Below, piece by piece: positions 34,650-44,989 of a stretch of 64,000 bases of DNA. Numbering within the stretch: the first letter of the stretch is position 1; each line of letters begins with the position of its first letter. Below the pieces are notes generated by a model. The model had not been told where the DNA came from and searched no databases. It saw only the letters and a program-made list of their open reading frames with translations. This DNA comes from Gambelia wislizenii (lineage: Eukaryota; Chordata; Lepidosauria; Squamata; Crotaphytidae): NCBI GenBank assembly GCA_030847615.1, contig JAUMIR010000004.1:75175001-75239000 (forward strand), read 5' to 3'. Both the position numbers and the translations under genes were made by a program.

Positions 34650-35543
34650 GGGGTGCCACAGGGTTCTGTCCTGGGCCCAGTGCTATTCAACATCTTTATC
34701 AATGACTTAGATGAGGGAATTAGGGGCATACTTATCAAATTTGCAGATGACACCAAATTGGGAGGAGTAGCTAATACCCTAGAGGACAGGATCAAAATTC
34801 AGAATGACCTGGATAGACTGGAGAGCTGGGCCAAAGCTAACAAAATGAAATTCAATACGGAGAAATGTAAAGTACTGCATTTAGGGCGGAAAAATGAAAT
34901 GCATAAATATAGGATGGGAGAGACCTGGCTGAATGAGACTACGTGCGAAAGGGATCTAGGAGTCCTAGTAGACCACAAGTTGAACATGAGCCAACAGTGT
35001 GATGCGGCAGCTAAAAAGGCCAATGCAATTTTGGGCTGTATCAATAGAAGTATAGTGTCTAGATCAAGGGAAGTAATAGTGCCACTCTATTCTGCCTTGG
35101 TCAGACCTCACTTAGAATACTGTGTCCAGTTCTGGGCACCACAATTCAGAAAGGATATTGACAAATTGGAGCGTGTCCAGAGAAGGGCAACTAAAATGGT
35201 GAAAGGTCTGGAAACAATGCCTTATGAGGAGAGACTTAGGGAGCTGGGTATGTTTAGCCTGGAAAAAAGACGGTTTAGAGGCGATATGATAGCCCTGTTT
35301 AAGTATTTGAAGGGATGTCACGCTGAGGATGGAGCAGGCTTGTTTTCTGCTGCTCCAGAGACTGGAACACGGAGCAATGGGTGCAAGCTCCAGGAACAGA
35401 GATTCCACCTCAACATTAGGAGGAACTTTTTGACAGTAAGAGCTGTTCGGCAGTGGAACGCACTCCCTCGGAGCGTGGTGGGGTCTCCTTCCTTGGAGGT
35501 CTTTAAACAGAGGCTGGATGGCCATCTGTCGGGGATGCTTTGA
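34650..35543 (+). pseudogene. CR1 ORF2 C-terminal half (RT palm onward)
   Basis: Begins inside RT block 4 (GVPQGSVLGPVLFNIFINDL) with the catalytic block FADDTKLGG about 30 residues later. It then continues through the thumb-like region ([40 protein letters not shown]) and the CR1-specific C-terminal region ([56 protein letters not shown]). About 300 codons without interruption. The ATG at 34632 lies in flanking DNA, so it is not a genuine start. Truncated, hence unable to mobilise itself. Confidence 0.93.
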
Positions 35544-35640
35544 TTGTGATTTCCTGCGTGGCAGGGGGGTTGGACTGGATGGCCCTCGTGGTCTCTTCCA
35601 ACTCTGCAATTCTATGATTCTATGATTCTATGATTCTATG
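34650..35640 (+). mobile_element. Young CR1, 5'-truncated, open reading frame intact
   Basis: CR1 from the RT catalytic core to the 3' tail. The frame is open to its natural stop at 35543. The tail is four ATTCTATG units (35609-35640). Only the 3' ~1 kb was copied, the usual outcome of CR1 insertion. It shares 709 bp with 52811-53519 with a single mismatch (35470 versus 53349, G/A in a CpG), so it belongs to a recently active subfamily. Confidence 0.97.
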
Positions 35641-35649
35641 AATGGCACT

Positions 35650-35854
35650 AGTAAGTGCACCTAATACACAGTCAGGATCCTTGGCTTCCTTTGAACATTG
35701 TTGTACAGGGATCCTGGCTAGAAAAGGTGACAAGTTCCCCACCACCAGGGATCATTGGGAGCTGGGAGGGGGCAGGGGGAGGGGAGGGAGGGAGAGAGAG
35801 AGAGAGACTACTTTGCAACCAAGGCTAAGTGGTAAAGAACAAGAGCCCATTGGT
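35650..35854. repeat. G/GA-rich low-complexity patch
   Basis: 35765-35807 is GGGAGG/GAGA-rich. Nothing else supported. Confidence 0.6.
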
Positions 35855-36055
35855 ACTACAGAATTATAGCATATTATTCCACTAGATCCGTCCTATGGAA
35901 TCCTGGGAATGGTACTCTGTTGAGGCACTGGGGTGCTCTGTCTGGGAATTCTAATGTCCTTCCCTAAACTGCAAATCCTAGGATTCCATAGGATGGAACC
36001 ATGGCAGTTAAAGTAGAATAATAGCACTATCACTCTGTAATGTGAATTGACCCAG
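35855..36055. mobile_element. Foldback MITE (family F)
   Basis: Outer arms ATAGCATATTATTCCACTAG / AAGTAGAATAATAGCACTAT and inner arms TATGGAATCCTGGGAA / ATCCTAGGATTCCATAGGAT are inverted. The same inner motif occurs at 42696-42965 and 42995-43228. Confidence 0.7.
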
Positions 36056-36940
36056 TATCACAATCCAATTTTCTACAATCTCACAAGCAGTTGTGTTGTA
36101 TTGCTTGCAATGCTATACCATGATCAGAGCTTTGCCATGCAATAACTGTGACCCTTCAGATATATTTGTATGCAGGTCCCATAATCCGTCACCTGACTAG
36201 GGCTGATGGGAGAAAAACTTTTGTGAGGGGGACTCCATAGAGGGAGGATATGAGCTAAGAACTAATGTGTCAAGAGAGAAACAAATCAACAGAGAGAAGG
36301 GGATGGTGACAGAGTTAGGGCTGAGATTCAGAATGAAGAGGTTGAACCTGGAAAAAAAATGAATTTTATTAATTTTGTTTTTACAATATTTCTCCCCCAC
36401 CCCATATTGCAAGATATCTAGACAGTTTACAATAATATGAAATGTCATTTTTTTTCTACTATTCTAGAGTACAGTATTTACAAACTACTATATATCTTTT
36501 CAGTACAGATGGGATCCCTTTTGATTCTAAACACAAACAAACACAAGACCCCCTCTTAAAAACACAGTTGTGATTCCTTTTGGAGCATAGCTATGGATAA
36601 GTGACCAATGCTGAGGAGCAACACACCATGCACAGATTGTACATCAATCTACAGGATCATCTTCTCCGATATCATCTGCCCTGTACACTTGGGTCTTCTG
36701 GGGACATTTACTTCCAGCAAAAAAGCAAACACAGACACTGTGGGTTAAGGTTCAACTAAAGATATTGTTGTATAATATGTAAACACACACAGCAATAGAA
36801 GTAACCTGAAATGAACAATGAGAAAGAAATTATAATATAATTTCACTCAGAGACTTTTTCCTTCTCCAGATAAGAACTACATGATAGCTTTATAACATTG
36901 GCAATGTACTGTTGCTTTAAATTTATGGAATTCTCTTTTC
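36056..36940. other. No recognisable feature
   Basis: Nothing supported. Confidence 0.4.
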
Positions 36941-37130
36941 CTTGTTGTTGTTGTATGCCTTCAAGTCATTTCTGACTTATGGCAGCCCTAAGGCAATCCT
37001 ATCACTGGGTTTTCTGAGTCTGAGATTGTATGATTTGCCCAAGGTCACCCAGTAGGTTTTCATGGCCAAGCAGGGATTCAAATCCCAGTCTCCAAAATGG
37101 TAGTCCAACACTCAAACCATGCTGGCTTTT
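36941..37130 (-). mobile_element. Sauria-type SINE
   Basis: Reverse orientation: CTTGTTGTTGTTGTATGCCT (tail), CAAGTCATTTCTGACTTATG, GCCCAAGGTCACCCAGTAGG, the complement of the B-box (GGATTCAAATCC) and TAGTCCAACACTCAAACCAT. Confidence 0.88.
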
Positions 37131-37282
37131 TCTCTTTCCCTAGCCAAACACAATTCAGAATGAAACATCAGGTCTGTGTCTGGAAATGGCACTTAATTGA
37201 GTAGGTTTCTTTTAATTTAATATGCATTTTATTTATTATTTATTTTTATATCATTTCCCAACAAATAATAATAAAAACAAAT

Positions 37283-37440
37283 ATAGGACTTTATCAGACA
37301 TGGCAAAAACCATGGCATTAGAGCGCAACGATAGCAGAAAGGGCAGAAATTATCAGACAATGGCATCACTTACCCATTCCCACTGCATCTCACTGGCGTG
37401 AATGAGGCATCACTTTTTATTGACAGCTTATTTTTATATA
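37283..37440 (+). mobile_element. Family H left-end fragment
   Basis: GGACTTTATCAGACATGGCA starts it; a second internal AATTATCAGACAATGGCATC follows, then GGCATCACTTTTTATTGACA, shared with 23120 and 63525. The right end is absent. Confidence 0.5.
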
Positions 37441-38800
37441 CTTTTTACTCAATCATCCAGGAGAAACAAGGCACTATAAAATAAAAGGGAAGGAGAGGAA
37501 CAAGATAAGGAGTTGAGCATATTCTATCTCTTAATTTAAAATTATATAAACATCCCCAGTGCGAAAAGTACTTCCCGTAATTTTCTTCTCTACTTCTATC
37601 TATCTGTTCTAGCACAGAAGAAACATTCTTACCTATTGTATAGATCTATACAGGAAGGAACATGAGTTGCCAGGTTTAGCCTACAATATAAATACTCTTA
37701 GAGCTGAAACAAAGGTGAAGTGGAAGATCTGCAGTTGGATCTCCCAACGTAAATGGCTGCTGCAGCAGACCCCCCACAAACACATGTGACCTTCCCCGCA
37801 CCCCCATAGCAGGCCCAACAGCAGCTTTGGTGTCATTTCAGTAAAAGAAACAATCAGGCAGAAAGGGTTAGACACCCCTTTTCCAGACATCTATAATCTC
37901 TGTCTGGTCAAAATGAATGAAATGCCCAAATGCTACCCTTACGTTCAAAACAAATTCTCCTGCATCAGTTCATGTAAATCCCGTGGATTAAAGTCTATAT
38001 ACCACTATGGCATAATTGTCCTAGGCCTTTTCCACAACACTTATTTAAGAATGCTAGTCCTATGGTTTTTTGTTTTTTTTTTAGTAGAATTAGGGTGTGT
38101 AATTTGTTAGGGTGTGCATTTGATTCTAAAATAACTTCTCTGCTTTCTATACTGTATGAGCAACTTTTAAAAGAGCTGCATTCAGGACTCTTACATTGAT
38201 CTCCTCTTTGAGTGCAGTAACAGTTAACGGTGAGCAGGTGGGTACAGTTCACACACTTATATTGAGCTGAGATGGCAGATGATGTTCAGCACAAACCACA
38301 AGTATGATCATAAGCTCTGAAGTGTCTCTTCTGTTTGAGTTTCCTCCAATTAAAAAACAAACAAAAAGGAAACAGCCCAAATCAGCACAGAGAAACCAAA
38401 GAAGTTACTTGAGATTTCTGGCGCACAGGACACTATATAATCTATCATGGGTAGGAGAATAACAGAAATCACTTTTAGCCTTAGTTCTGCTGGAAATAAA
38501 ATATTTGAAGGAGGGGCTTTCGTTGCATGCAGAGATACATAAATCCATAGTCATGTGCATGCTATATATAGGCAGCTGTACACACACATATCATACTGTG
38601 TCAGACATTGTGGGTCTCAGACTCTGGGGATCAATTCCTTACTTCCTCCACATCTATGACAGCTGTCAGGAAAAGGAACTGCAAGTATTGGCATCTCACC
38701 CTTGCTTAATGTGTCCTGCAGGAAAATGACTCAGCAGATCAAGGATGTCATGTGACCATAACCGTGTAAATATGCTTTATACCTGAGCATTTATTATCAT
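37441..38800. other. No recognisable feature
   Basis: Nothing supported. Confidence 0.4.
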
Positions 38801-38804
38801 TCTG

Positions 38805-38865
38805 TACTGCACCCAAAGAAGTGGGTTTATATCCACAAAAGCCCATGCAAAAAAAGGAGAGGGGG
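38805..38865 (+). mobile_element. Hammerhead-like repeat relic
   Basis: AAAGAAGTGGGTTTATATCC followed by ACAAAAGCCCATGC. It matches the layout CTGATGA-A-GTGGGTTTATACCCAC-GAAA-GC known from reptilian dispersed repeats, with both core boxes mutated here. Confidence 0.4.
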
Positions 38866-39225
38866 AAAAAAAGTACAGTGCTTCCCACCAAGATAATACT
38901 CTCTGAAAATGCTTAACCTAAGTAATTAGAGGTCAATGTTGCACTGGGACACACTTGAAATACAATACGACCCCTGGTTCTGTGAGGAAAATATTCCCAG
39001 AATTACTGAGGAAATGCAAAACCATGGATAACAGCAAACCTTATTGAAATGAACAACTTCCGGCCCAAGCATACCATAAAACTGCACTGGAAGATCTAGA
39101 AATGCCTTGAGATAACACTTCTCTAGGCATTTCTAAGTCCTCCAGTGCAATTCTATGGTGTGCTTGGGCTGGAAATTGACCATAGAATCATGCTGGAGGA
39201 CCTAGAAATGCCTAGAAATAGCATA

Positions 39226-39682
39226 CAGTAGGACCCCCTTATTCACGGGGAATTGGTTCTGGGCCCCACCATGGATAACAAAATCCGTGGATAATACCTA
39301 ACACCATTGAAAATAATAGGATTTCTGGTTCAAAATACCATAGAGCTGTACGACCCCTGGTTCTGTAAAGAAAATGGTCCCAGAATTACTGAGGAAACGC
39401 AAAACCATGGATAACAGCAAACCTTATTGAAATGAACAATTTCTGGCCCAAGCATACCATAAAACTGCACTGGAAGACCTAGAAATGCCTAGAGAGAACA
39501 CTTCTCTAGGCATTTCTAAATCCTCCAGTGCAAAAGCTGTACAAGACAAATGGCCTTGGAGGACCTAGAAAATGGCTAGAGAAGACACATTTTCTAGGAA
39601 GACTATGGTAGCTGTGCTGAAACTGAAACCACGAATAATTGAATCAGTGGATAATGAATCAGCGGATACGGGGGTCCTACTG
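39226..39682. mobile_element. Family A MITE nested in family B
   Basis: TA at 39224-39225 and 39683-39684; termini CAGTAGGACCCCCTTATT and GATACGGGGGTCCTACTG. The body is the family A consensus, but with an extra 39351-39534 segment. Confidence 0.82.
39351..39534. mobile_element. Second family B copy nested in family A (truncated)
   Basis: Matches 38968-39160 closely (CGACCCCTGGTTCTGTAAAG, CAAACCTTATTGAAATGAAC, GCATTTCTAAATCCTCCAGT) and is flanked by direct repeats AGCTGTA (39344-39350 and 39535-39541). It lacks the family B right end, so the mechanism of insertion is unclear. Confidence 0.6.
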
Positions 39683-39746
39683 TATTTTTTGGACATGGGT
39701 AAATGAAACTGTGTATATAAATTCCATGGATAAGGGGGTCATACTG

Positions 39747-40618
39747 TACAACCCATCTTCTCCCTCCCCACAACCCCCTACCAAAAAGCCATTCCCTTCT
39801 CATCTGTCATGGCATGGGTAGGAAAATACAGCCGATCTGGGGCCCAATTTTCTGCCCAGGGGACCTTCCAGGAGTAACACGGACTGCTGAAAACGGCAAG
39901 GACAACACAACAAAGTCAGAAGTCATCAGGACTCCACTTCTGATTTTGAAAAACAGCCAGAATCCTGTTGGGCTGTTGCATGCTTGTAAGTGGACTTGCA
40001 TCTGTGGAAAATAGGATTACAAAGATGTGCAATGTCCATATCCAGTAGAGGGCTGCTGTTACATAACTAGGTAGCAAAGCTGGCAAAGGAACTGATGTGC
40101 TATGGTCCTGAATATGCATCAGGCAAACCATACACATTGGCACCCCCCAATGCACATCAGCCACTCATGCCCGTGTCTTGTTACACATCTTTGCAATTCA
40201 GTAGTTTAGCACCTCTATTACTTAGTTAAACACATTCATATTTATGTTGAGTGAAAGGTCATACAGGATTCCAGCCAACATTTTTTAGAATGTGAAACAG
40301 CACAGAGTGCTTGCTATCTGTTTTAGCACTGAATTGATGCTCTGGGAAAGTTTCAAAAGAGGCCATTCACAGCAATTTTTTGGCCAGAAAAAAGGGTGAT
40401 CTGGAAAATCTAGAGGAGTCAGGGGCCACAAAAACAAGCTTCAGAGGCCACAAAAACAAGCCTCAGGGGCCACATACAGCCTTATCCCTGCCTTATGTAC
40501 TCTGGTTCTGGCAATGTCATGCTGTTGAAATATAGCTGGATTGACTGGGGTTGATTAGGCCTTGCTGGATTGTAGTGGGATTAGGCTGTGCAAGAATATA
40601 AAGCAAAGGATATAAATG
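39747..40618. other. No recognisable feature
   Basis: Nothing supported. Confidence 0.4.
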
Positions 40619-40742
40619 TCATAGACTCATAGAGTTCGAAGAGATCACAAGGGCCATCCAGTCCAACCCCCTGCCATGCAGAAATACACAATCAAATCAT
40701 TCCCAACAGATGGCCATCCAGCCTCTGTTTAAAAACTTCTTT
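40619..40742 (-). mobile_element. CR1 extreme 3' end
   Basis: ATAGACTCATAGAGTTCGAA, GGCCATCCAGTCCAACCCCC and GATGGCCATCCAGCCTCTGT, reverse orientation. Truncated to about 125 bp. Confidence 0.9.
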
Positions 40743-41277
40743 GAGGCATTTGCTTTTATAAGGGAAAAACAGTGTTTCCGAACACAAATATAATGCAAGG
40801 AATGAATTTGCATGTCTGTAGTATTTATAATGCCATTTATCTGTTCTTGGGTTGTCAGTTCCTTTCCCATACAAGACAATAATCCTTAAATATGTAAAAT
40901 AAGGTAGCATTATTATCAGCCATACTACAGGCTTGGGGGTGAGAGATCTAAGGCTACTTACATAGTTTGAGTCTCTCAAAGATTTGCAATTCATAACATA
41001 AATTCTTAACCACTTATTATAGAGCTCTAGGACTATTGCGAACATAGGAACTTTAGGGACATTCCTACCTTGCTTTTTACCAAAAGAATACATTCTTGCT
41101 TTCAGTATTATTTTATTTTTATGCTAATTTCTATGCTGTCTTTTAGATCATAGTTCTCACAAGGCAGGTCACATAAAAAATAAAACAATATAAAAACACA
41201 AAACCCTGCCAATAAAAAAACCAACAATATTATCATGTGTGTGAACCTTACCATACAGATTGCTATTATTCAGTCAG
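40743..41277. other. No gene; AT-rich LINE-like patch
   Basis: 41100-41230 (TTATTTTTATGCTAATTTCT, then AAGGCAGGTCACATAAAAAA) resembles an inverted L2 3' UTR. Weak. Confidence 0.35.
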
Positions 41278-41280
41278 CTT

Positions 41281-41790
41281 GGTGCTAGCACTTGATCCTC
41301 TCTGATCGTGGAAGCCCCCAAAGCAAATGCATTTTAAAAACACACAACAGCAAAATATGGTCCAAGTAAGTATTTTACAACAGTATTATCGGCTTTAAAC
41401 ATTTGTTTTGGTTTGTTCCTGACTGCTGCCTTTTTGTGTTATTTTGCTCTTGGAAGCTAAGATGACAGAGGATTAATTGTTATAGCTATGGCTATAGATA
41501 GTTGGAGGGTATGCCCAGTGCCAGTTCATGAGCCATCAACTGCCATACCTTGGAGAGTTTTCAGAAAAGAAACAATTGTAGCTACTGGACACAAATGTGG
41601 TGCCAGTCCCTACCACACTGGAGGGTAGGGATGGGAATTGCCAGACCCCCACATCAGATAGCCAGAGAAGCACTGTTGTAGGAAGGCAATGGCAAAACAC
41701 CTCTGAATAACTCTAGCCAAGAAAACCCAGTGTTGGGGGTCACCATTAGTAGAGGGTGACCTGAAGACATATAACAACAACAACAAGAGT
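41281..41790 (+). mobile_element. Degraded 5S-derived SINE, broken in pieces
   Basis: 41290-41312 (TTGATCCTCTCTGATCGTGG) is 5S-like. 41450-41460 (CTTGGAAGCTAAGATGACAG) may be another 5S piece. 41685-41790 (GGCAATGGCAAAACACCTCT, CACCATTAGTAGAGGGTGAC, then ACAACAACAACAAG) is the SINE tail. Order is right but identity is low. Confidence 0.5.
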
Positions 41791-41805
41791 AACAAGAGCC
41801 CTGGT

Positions 41806-42065
41806 GGTGCAATGGTTAAATGCCAGTACTGCAAGTCACCACGTTGTAAGTTCGATTCCAGCGGCCTCCAAGGTTGACTCAGCCTTCCATCCTTTCGTAG
41901 GTTGGTAAAATGAGTACCCAGCTTGTGGGGGCAATTAGCTAACACACATTGGAAACTGTTTAATGCAGTGTAGATGTGTAAATAGCTATTGCTTAAAAAC
42001 AATTTGTAAGCCGCTCTGATAGCCTTGTGGCTGAAGAGTGGGGAATAATTAATTAAATAAATAAA
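41806..42065 (+). mobile_element. tRNA-derived SINE, second type
   Basis: A-box GTGGTGCAATGGTTAAATGC; B-box AAGTTCGATTCCAGC; body GACTCAGCCTTCCATCCTTT, GGTAAAATGAGTACCCAGCT, GGGGGCAATTAGCTAACACA; tail (AATTAAATAAATA)n. A pol III SINE unrelated to the Sauria type, with a LINE-like AAAT-rich end. Confidence 0.85.
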
Positions 42066-42695
42066 ATAAACAACAACTAGTTCACAGACAAAACTTGTTG
42101 TGAGAGTACATTGTGAGGTACAGTAAGAATAAAACCATCTCTGTTGGTCCTCTTCTCCTCAGAGGCCTCTGAGGCATTACAAAGTAGAAAACCAGCTGCT
42201 GATTGAAGCATTATCAGTCGCTGTCAACATGGTGCTGTTTGTTTTACTTTCTTCTTTTGAATGCAGATGGATTCTAAGAAACTGAGACAGCAAATGGCAG
42301 GGGAAATAAGAACATTAAAAACGCTCTTGCTTATCTCCAAAATGTCTGTGGCAGAAGGGTGTCATCACACTGTAGGGTGGGCATCCTCAGGGAACTCAGA
42401 TAATACAAAAGCTGGGCTGCCTTGATTACCATGAATTGAACATATCTTCTCCAAAGATGTAAATGCCCACAAAGAAGTCCAAAGAAAGGAAAATCCATAT
42501 TAAATGGACTTAGTGTGTGGGTTAATTCTGAGGACTAGCCATTCCTTTATTTTTATTTATTTATTTTTGTGGGGGAAGTGTCTTTCTTATCCTTTCCAGT
42601 AAGCTGATCTGGAAACACTGGAGCCCACAGAGTCGTCTTTTGTCCTGGTGCTGACTTCTGTGGCTTAGCATTATATTTAAGGGAAATGCTCTGAG
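42066..42695. other. No recognisable feature
   Basis: Nothing supported. Confidence 0.4.
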
Positions 42696-42965
42696 CGTTC
42701 ACACTACACAATTATAGCACGATGGTTCCACTTCAGCTGAAGCCCTTCTCTCTGCCAAAAGCAATTCTCTAGAATGGCCAAATCTTTAACTGCCATAGAT
42801 ATATTTTATGGGATCCTGGGGTTTGTAGTTCAGTAAGGCACTAGAGCTCTCTAGCGCATAATTCTAAATACTTTATCCTCAGTGCAGTTCCCAGGATTCC
42901 ATAGGAAGGGGCCATAACAGTTAAAGTGGAATTGTAGTGTTATCAATGTGTAGTGCAAGATTTGC
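42696..42965. mobile_element. Foldback MITE (family F)
   Basis: Outer arms ACACTACACAATTATAGCAC / AATTGTAGTGTTATCAATGT; inner TTTATGGGATCCTGGGGTTT / TTCCCAGGATTCCATAGG. Same family as 35855. Confidence 0.7.
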
Positions 42966-42994
42966 CCCTCCAAACTGAAGGGCAAATTACTATG

Positions 42995-43228
42995 GCTGCT
43001 GATACACTGCAGAAATAATGCAGTTTGACATAACTTTAACTGACATGGCTCAATGCTATGGAATTCTGGGATTTGTAGTTTGTGAGTTATTTAGCCTTCT
43101 CTGTCAGAGAGCTCTACAAATGCCAGGACTCCATAGGATGAAGCCATGATAGTTAAAACAGTGTAAAAAAAATGATAGTTAAAACAGTGTAAAACTACAT
43201 TATTTCTTTAGTGTGTCAGCATCCTATG
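42995..43228. mobile_element. Foldback MITE (family F relative)
   Basis: TGCTGATACACTGCAGAAAT, AATGCAGTTT at the left is inverted relative to AAACTACATTATTTCTTTAG, TGTGTCAGCAT at the right. The centre has TATGGAATTCTGGGATTTGT / GCCAGGACTCCATAGGATGA. A short tandem duplication (ATGATAGTTAAAACAGTGTA twice) lies at 43147-43191. Confidence 0.75.
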
Positions 43229-43445
43229 TTATATTATACTATCACAAAAGCTGTCAATTTCTGTAAGTGGTCTTTTAGTACATTAAATGACATACATTAA
43301 TTTTAAAATTAAATTTCCTTGGCAGCTGAATAAGTTAATCCTTAATGAGCATGACTTGCTGTAGCTAAGAATCTGCATCAGCTTCCTGGTCCATTCACAA
43401 ACTCTATTTAGGTAAAAAAAAAATTAATCTTTTCTTATACAACAT

Positions 43446-43576
43446 TAAGGCAGAGTTTGAAAAATATACTTTTGGGGTTATAGAATCCCAGACAGTATCA
43501 CCAGTAGCCATGCTGGCTGGAGGATTTGGGAAGTTGTAACCCCAAAATGTAACTTTTCCAAACTCTGCCTTGAAGT
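43446..43576. mobile_element. Compact foldback MITE (131 bp)
   Basis: AAGGCAGAGTTTGAAAAATA...TTTTGGGGTTATA at the left is inverted against AACCCCAAAATGTAACTTTT...CCAAACTCTGCCTT at the right, giving arms of ~45 bp around AGCCATGCTGGC. No TSD could be fixed. Confidence 0.8.
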
Positions 43577-43652
43577 AGTTGCTTATACTGCATATCATTC
43601 CCTGTCTGCTAAAGCATGGCCAGGTCTTATAAAAGGCCAGAAGTACAATAAT

Positions 43653-43879
43653 GCCAGTGCAGGGTAGTGGGCTGAGTGTTGTTCTCGAACCCCAGGAGAC
43701 CAGGATTCAAATCCCCACTCAGCCATAGAAACCCACTGGGTGACCTTAGACAGGTCATACTCTCTTGGCCTCAGAGGAAGACAGTAGCAAACTTCCTCTG
43801 AAGAAATTCTCCCAAGAAAACCCTATGAAAGAAAGGGTCACCATAAGTTGGAGTCAACTTGAAGGCATATACAACAACA
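43653..43879 (+). mobile_element. Sauria-type SINE
   Basis: CCAGTGCAGGGTAGTGGGCT, B-box GGATTCAAATCC, GAAACCCACTGGGTGACCTT, TTGGAGTCAACTTGAAGGCA and an ACAACAACA tail. Nearly complete. Confidence 0.9.
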
Positions 43880-43884
43880 GAATA

Positions 43885-43940
43885 TACATTTACCTGGTAG
43901 TAAGTTCCATTGGGGCTTATTTCTGAGTAAACATGCACAT
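43885..43940. repeat. Small fragment of an old dispersed repeat
   Basis: GTAAGTTCCATTGGGGCTTA followed by TTTCTGAGTAAACATGCA, a motif also at 13720-13770. Confidence 0.45.
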
Positions 43941-44640
43941 TATAGAACTACTCATTGTCTTTTGGAGCAGGAGGAAAATGTTCCCTACAGAAAAGCAAGA
44001 AAATCTGCTCTGAAGTTTTGTTTTTGCATATGTCATTTCCAATTGTTATTTTCTACGGCAGCCACCAAAATTCACATATGTGAGAAACAGCTACACCCTG
44101 TCAGTTTGTCAGGTTGCGGTTTCAGTAGCCATGTGGGAGAGGTCAACAAAGGTGACCTACAACCACTGATTGCTATCTTGAAGGCCTGGAGGATTCCTTT
44201 CTAGCTAGGCTTGCCTATTCAGCAATGAAAATGGGAACTGAGCTCTTCCGTTTAAAATAAGTGACTACATCATTAGACCCTCCAAAACTTCACTACGCAA
44301 GACTGGGATACATGTAGCCAAGCAGCATGAAAGTATAGGCAAGACTGCAAAAAGTTATAGATGAGGAAGAACACAGAAACAAGGCAAGGCTGCAGCAGTT
44401 GTTAAAAATGTATTGCATATACCCTTTAACAGCTAATAGTACCTATAATAATGATTTAATTAGAGTTACAAATTCCATCTGAAAGTACCATTTTATGTAA
44501 TGTGTTCAAATTGTCATCCCTGTGCAGCAATGTACTGCTCACACTGTTGAAGCACAAAGTTGCAAGCCTCACTTAAAGTTTCTCTTGTAATTTTGTGATA
44601 CTTCTCTGCTGTATTGTCATCTTTAACCCTGTTAAGGGTG
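43941..44640. other. No gene; unidentified 44.5-kb reading-frame relic
   Basis: On the minus strand 44520-44640 translates to a smooth stretch (LNRVKDDNTAEKYHKITRET, LSEACNFVLQQCEQYIAAQG) ending in a stop. It vaguely recalls transposase C-termini but I cannot assign it. The upstream part of that frame is MITE sequence. Confidence 0.3.
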
Positions 44641-44642
44641 TA

Positions 44643-44989
44643 CAGTTGCCCCTCCACATTCGCGACTTCCACATTCGTGGTTTCGATTATTCGCGGAAAG
44701 CCGCCTGCCCCCCCGCTCTCCACCCCATCCCTTCCCAAGGCAGCAAAGGGCTTCTCACGAAGCCTGTCGCTGCCTTGGGAAGGGGGGGGGTGGAAAGCTT
44801 CCCGCCCGCCCGCTCTCCATCCCAATCCCTTCTCAAGGCAGTGAAGGGCTTCTCATGAAGCCTGTCGCTGCCTTGGGAAGGGACTGGGGTGGAAAGCCGC
44901 TTGCCCACAGACTCATTTCTTATTTGCGGTTTTTTCATATTCACGGAGGTTGTCTGCCCCTAACCCCCGTGAATGTGAAGGGATGACTG
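44643..44989. mobile_element. Tigger-like MITE with internal tandem duplication
   Basis: TA at 44641-44642 and 44990-44991. Left CAGTTGCCCCTCCACATTCG; right GTGAATGTGAAGGGATGACTG. Between them lie two copies, 98 bp apart, of a GC-rich block, each with AAGGCAGYRAAGGGCTTCTC and a CTGCCTTGGGAAGGG end that pairs with its own CCCTTCCCAAGGCAG start. Confidence 0.85.

Larger units (their letters stand above)
38968..39746. mobile_element. Family B MITE interrupted by family A
   Basis: Family B starts CGACCCCTGGTTCTGTGAGG after TA (38966-38967). Its body (CCATGGATAACAGCAAACCT, hairpin TCTAGAAATGCCT...AGGCATTTCTAAG) runs to 39223. It resumes after the family A insertion at 39685 and ends GGATAAGGGGGTCATACTG (39746) before TA (39747-39748). 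Confidence 0.65.

Noticed and set aside
35112..35609. 165-codon minus-strand frame in the young CR1, repeated at 52991-53488
   Set aside because: It is the antisense shadow of the conserved CR1 ORF2 and is duplicated only because the CR1 copies are.
35609..35640. ATTCTATG array as CRISPR or telomere-like repeat
   Set aside because: Eight-base units without spacers at the end of a CR1 element are the normal CR1 tail.
44520..44640. Transposase C-terminus on the minus strand
   Set aside because: The frame is smooth but short, and I could not match it to a named family; left as unidentified.
44687..44944. Repeated SQGSDRL-type peptide frame
   Set aside because: A translation of the tandem GC-rich units in a Tigger-like MITE, on a strand with no other coding evidence.
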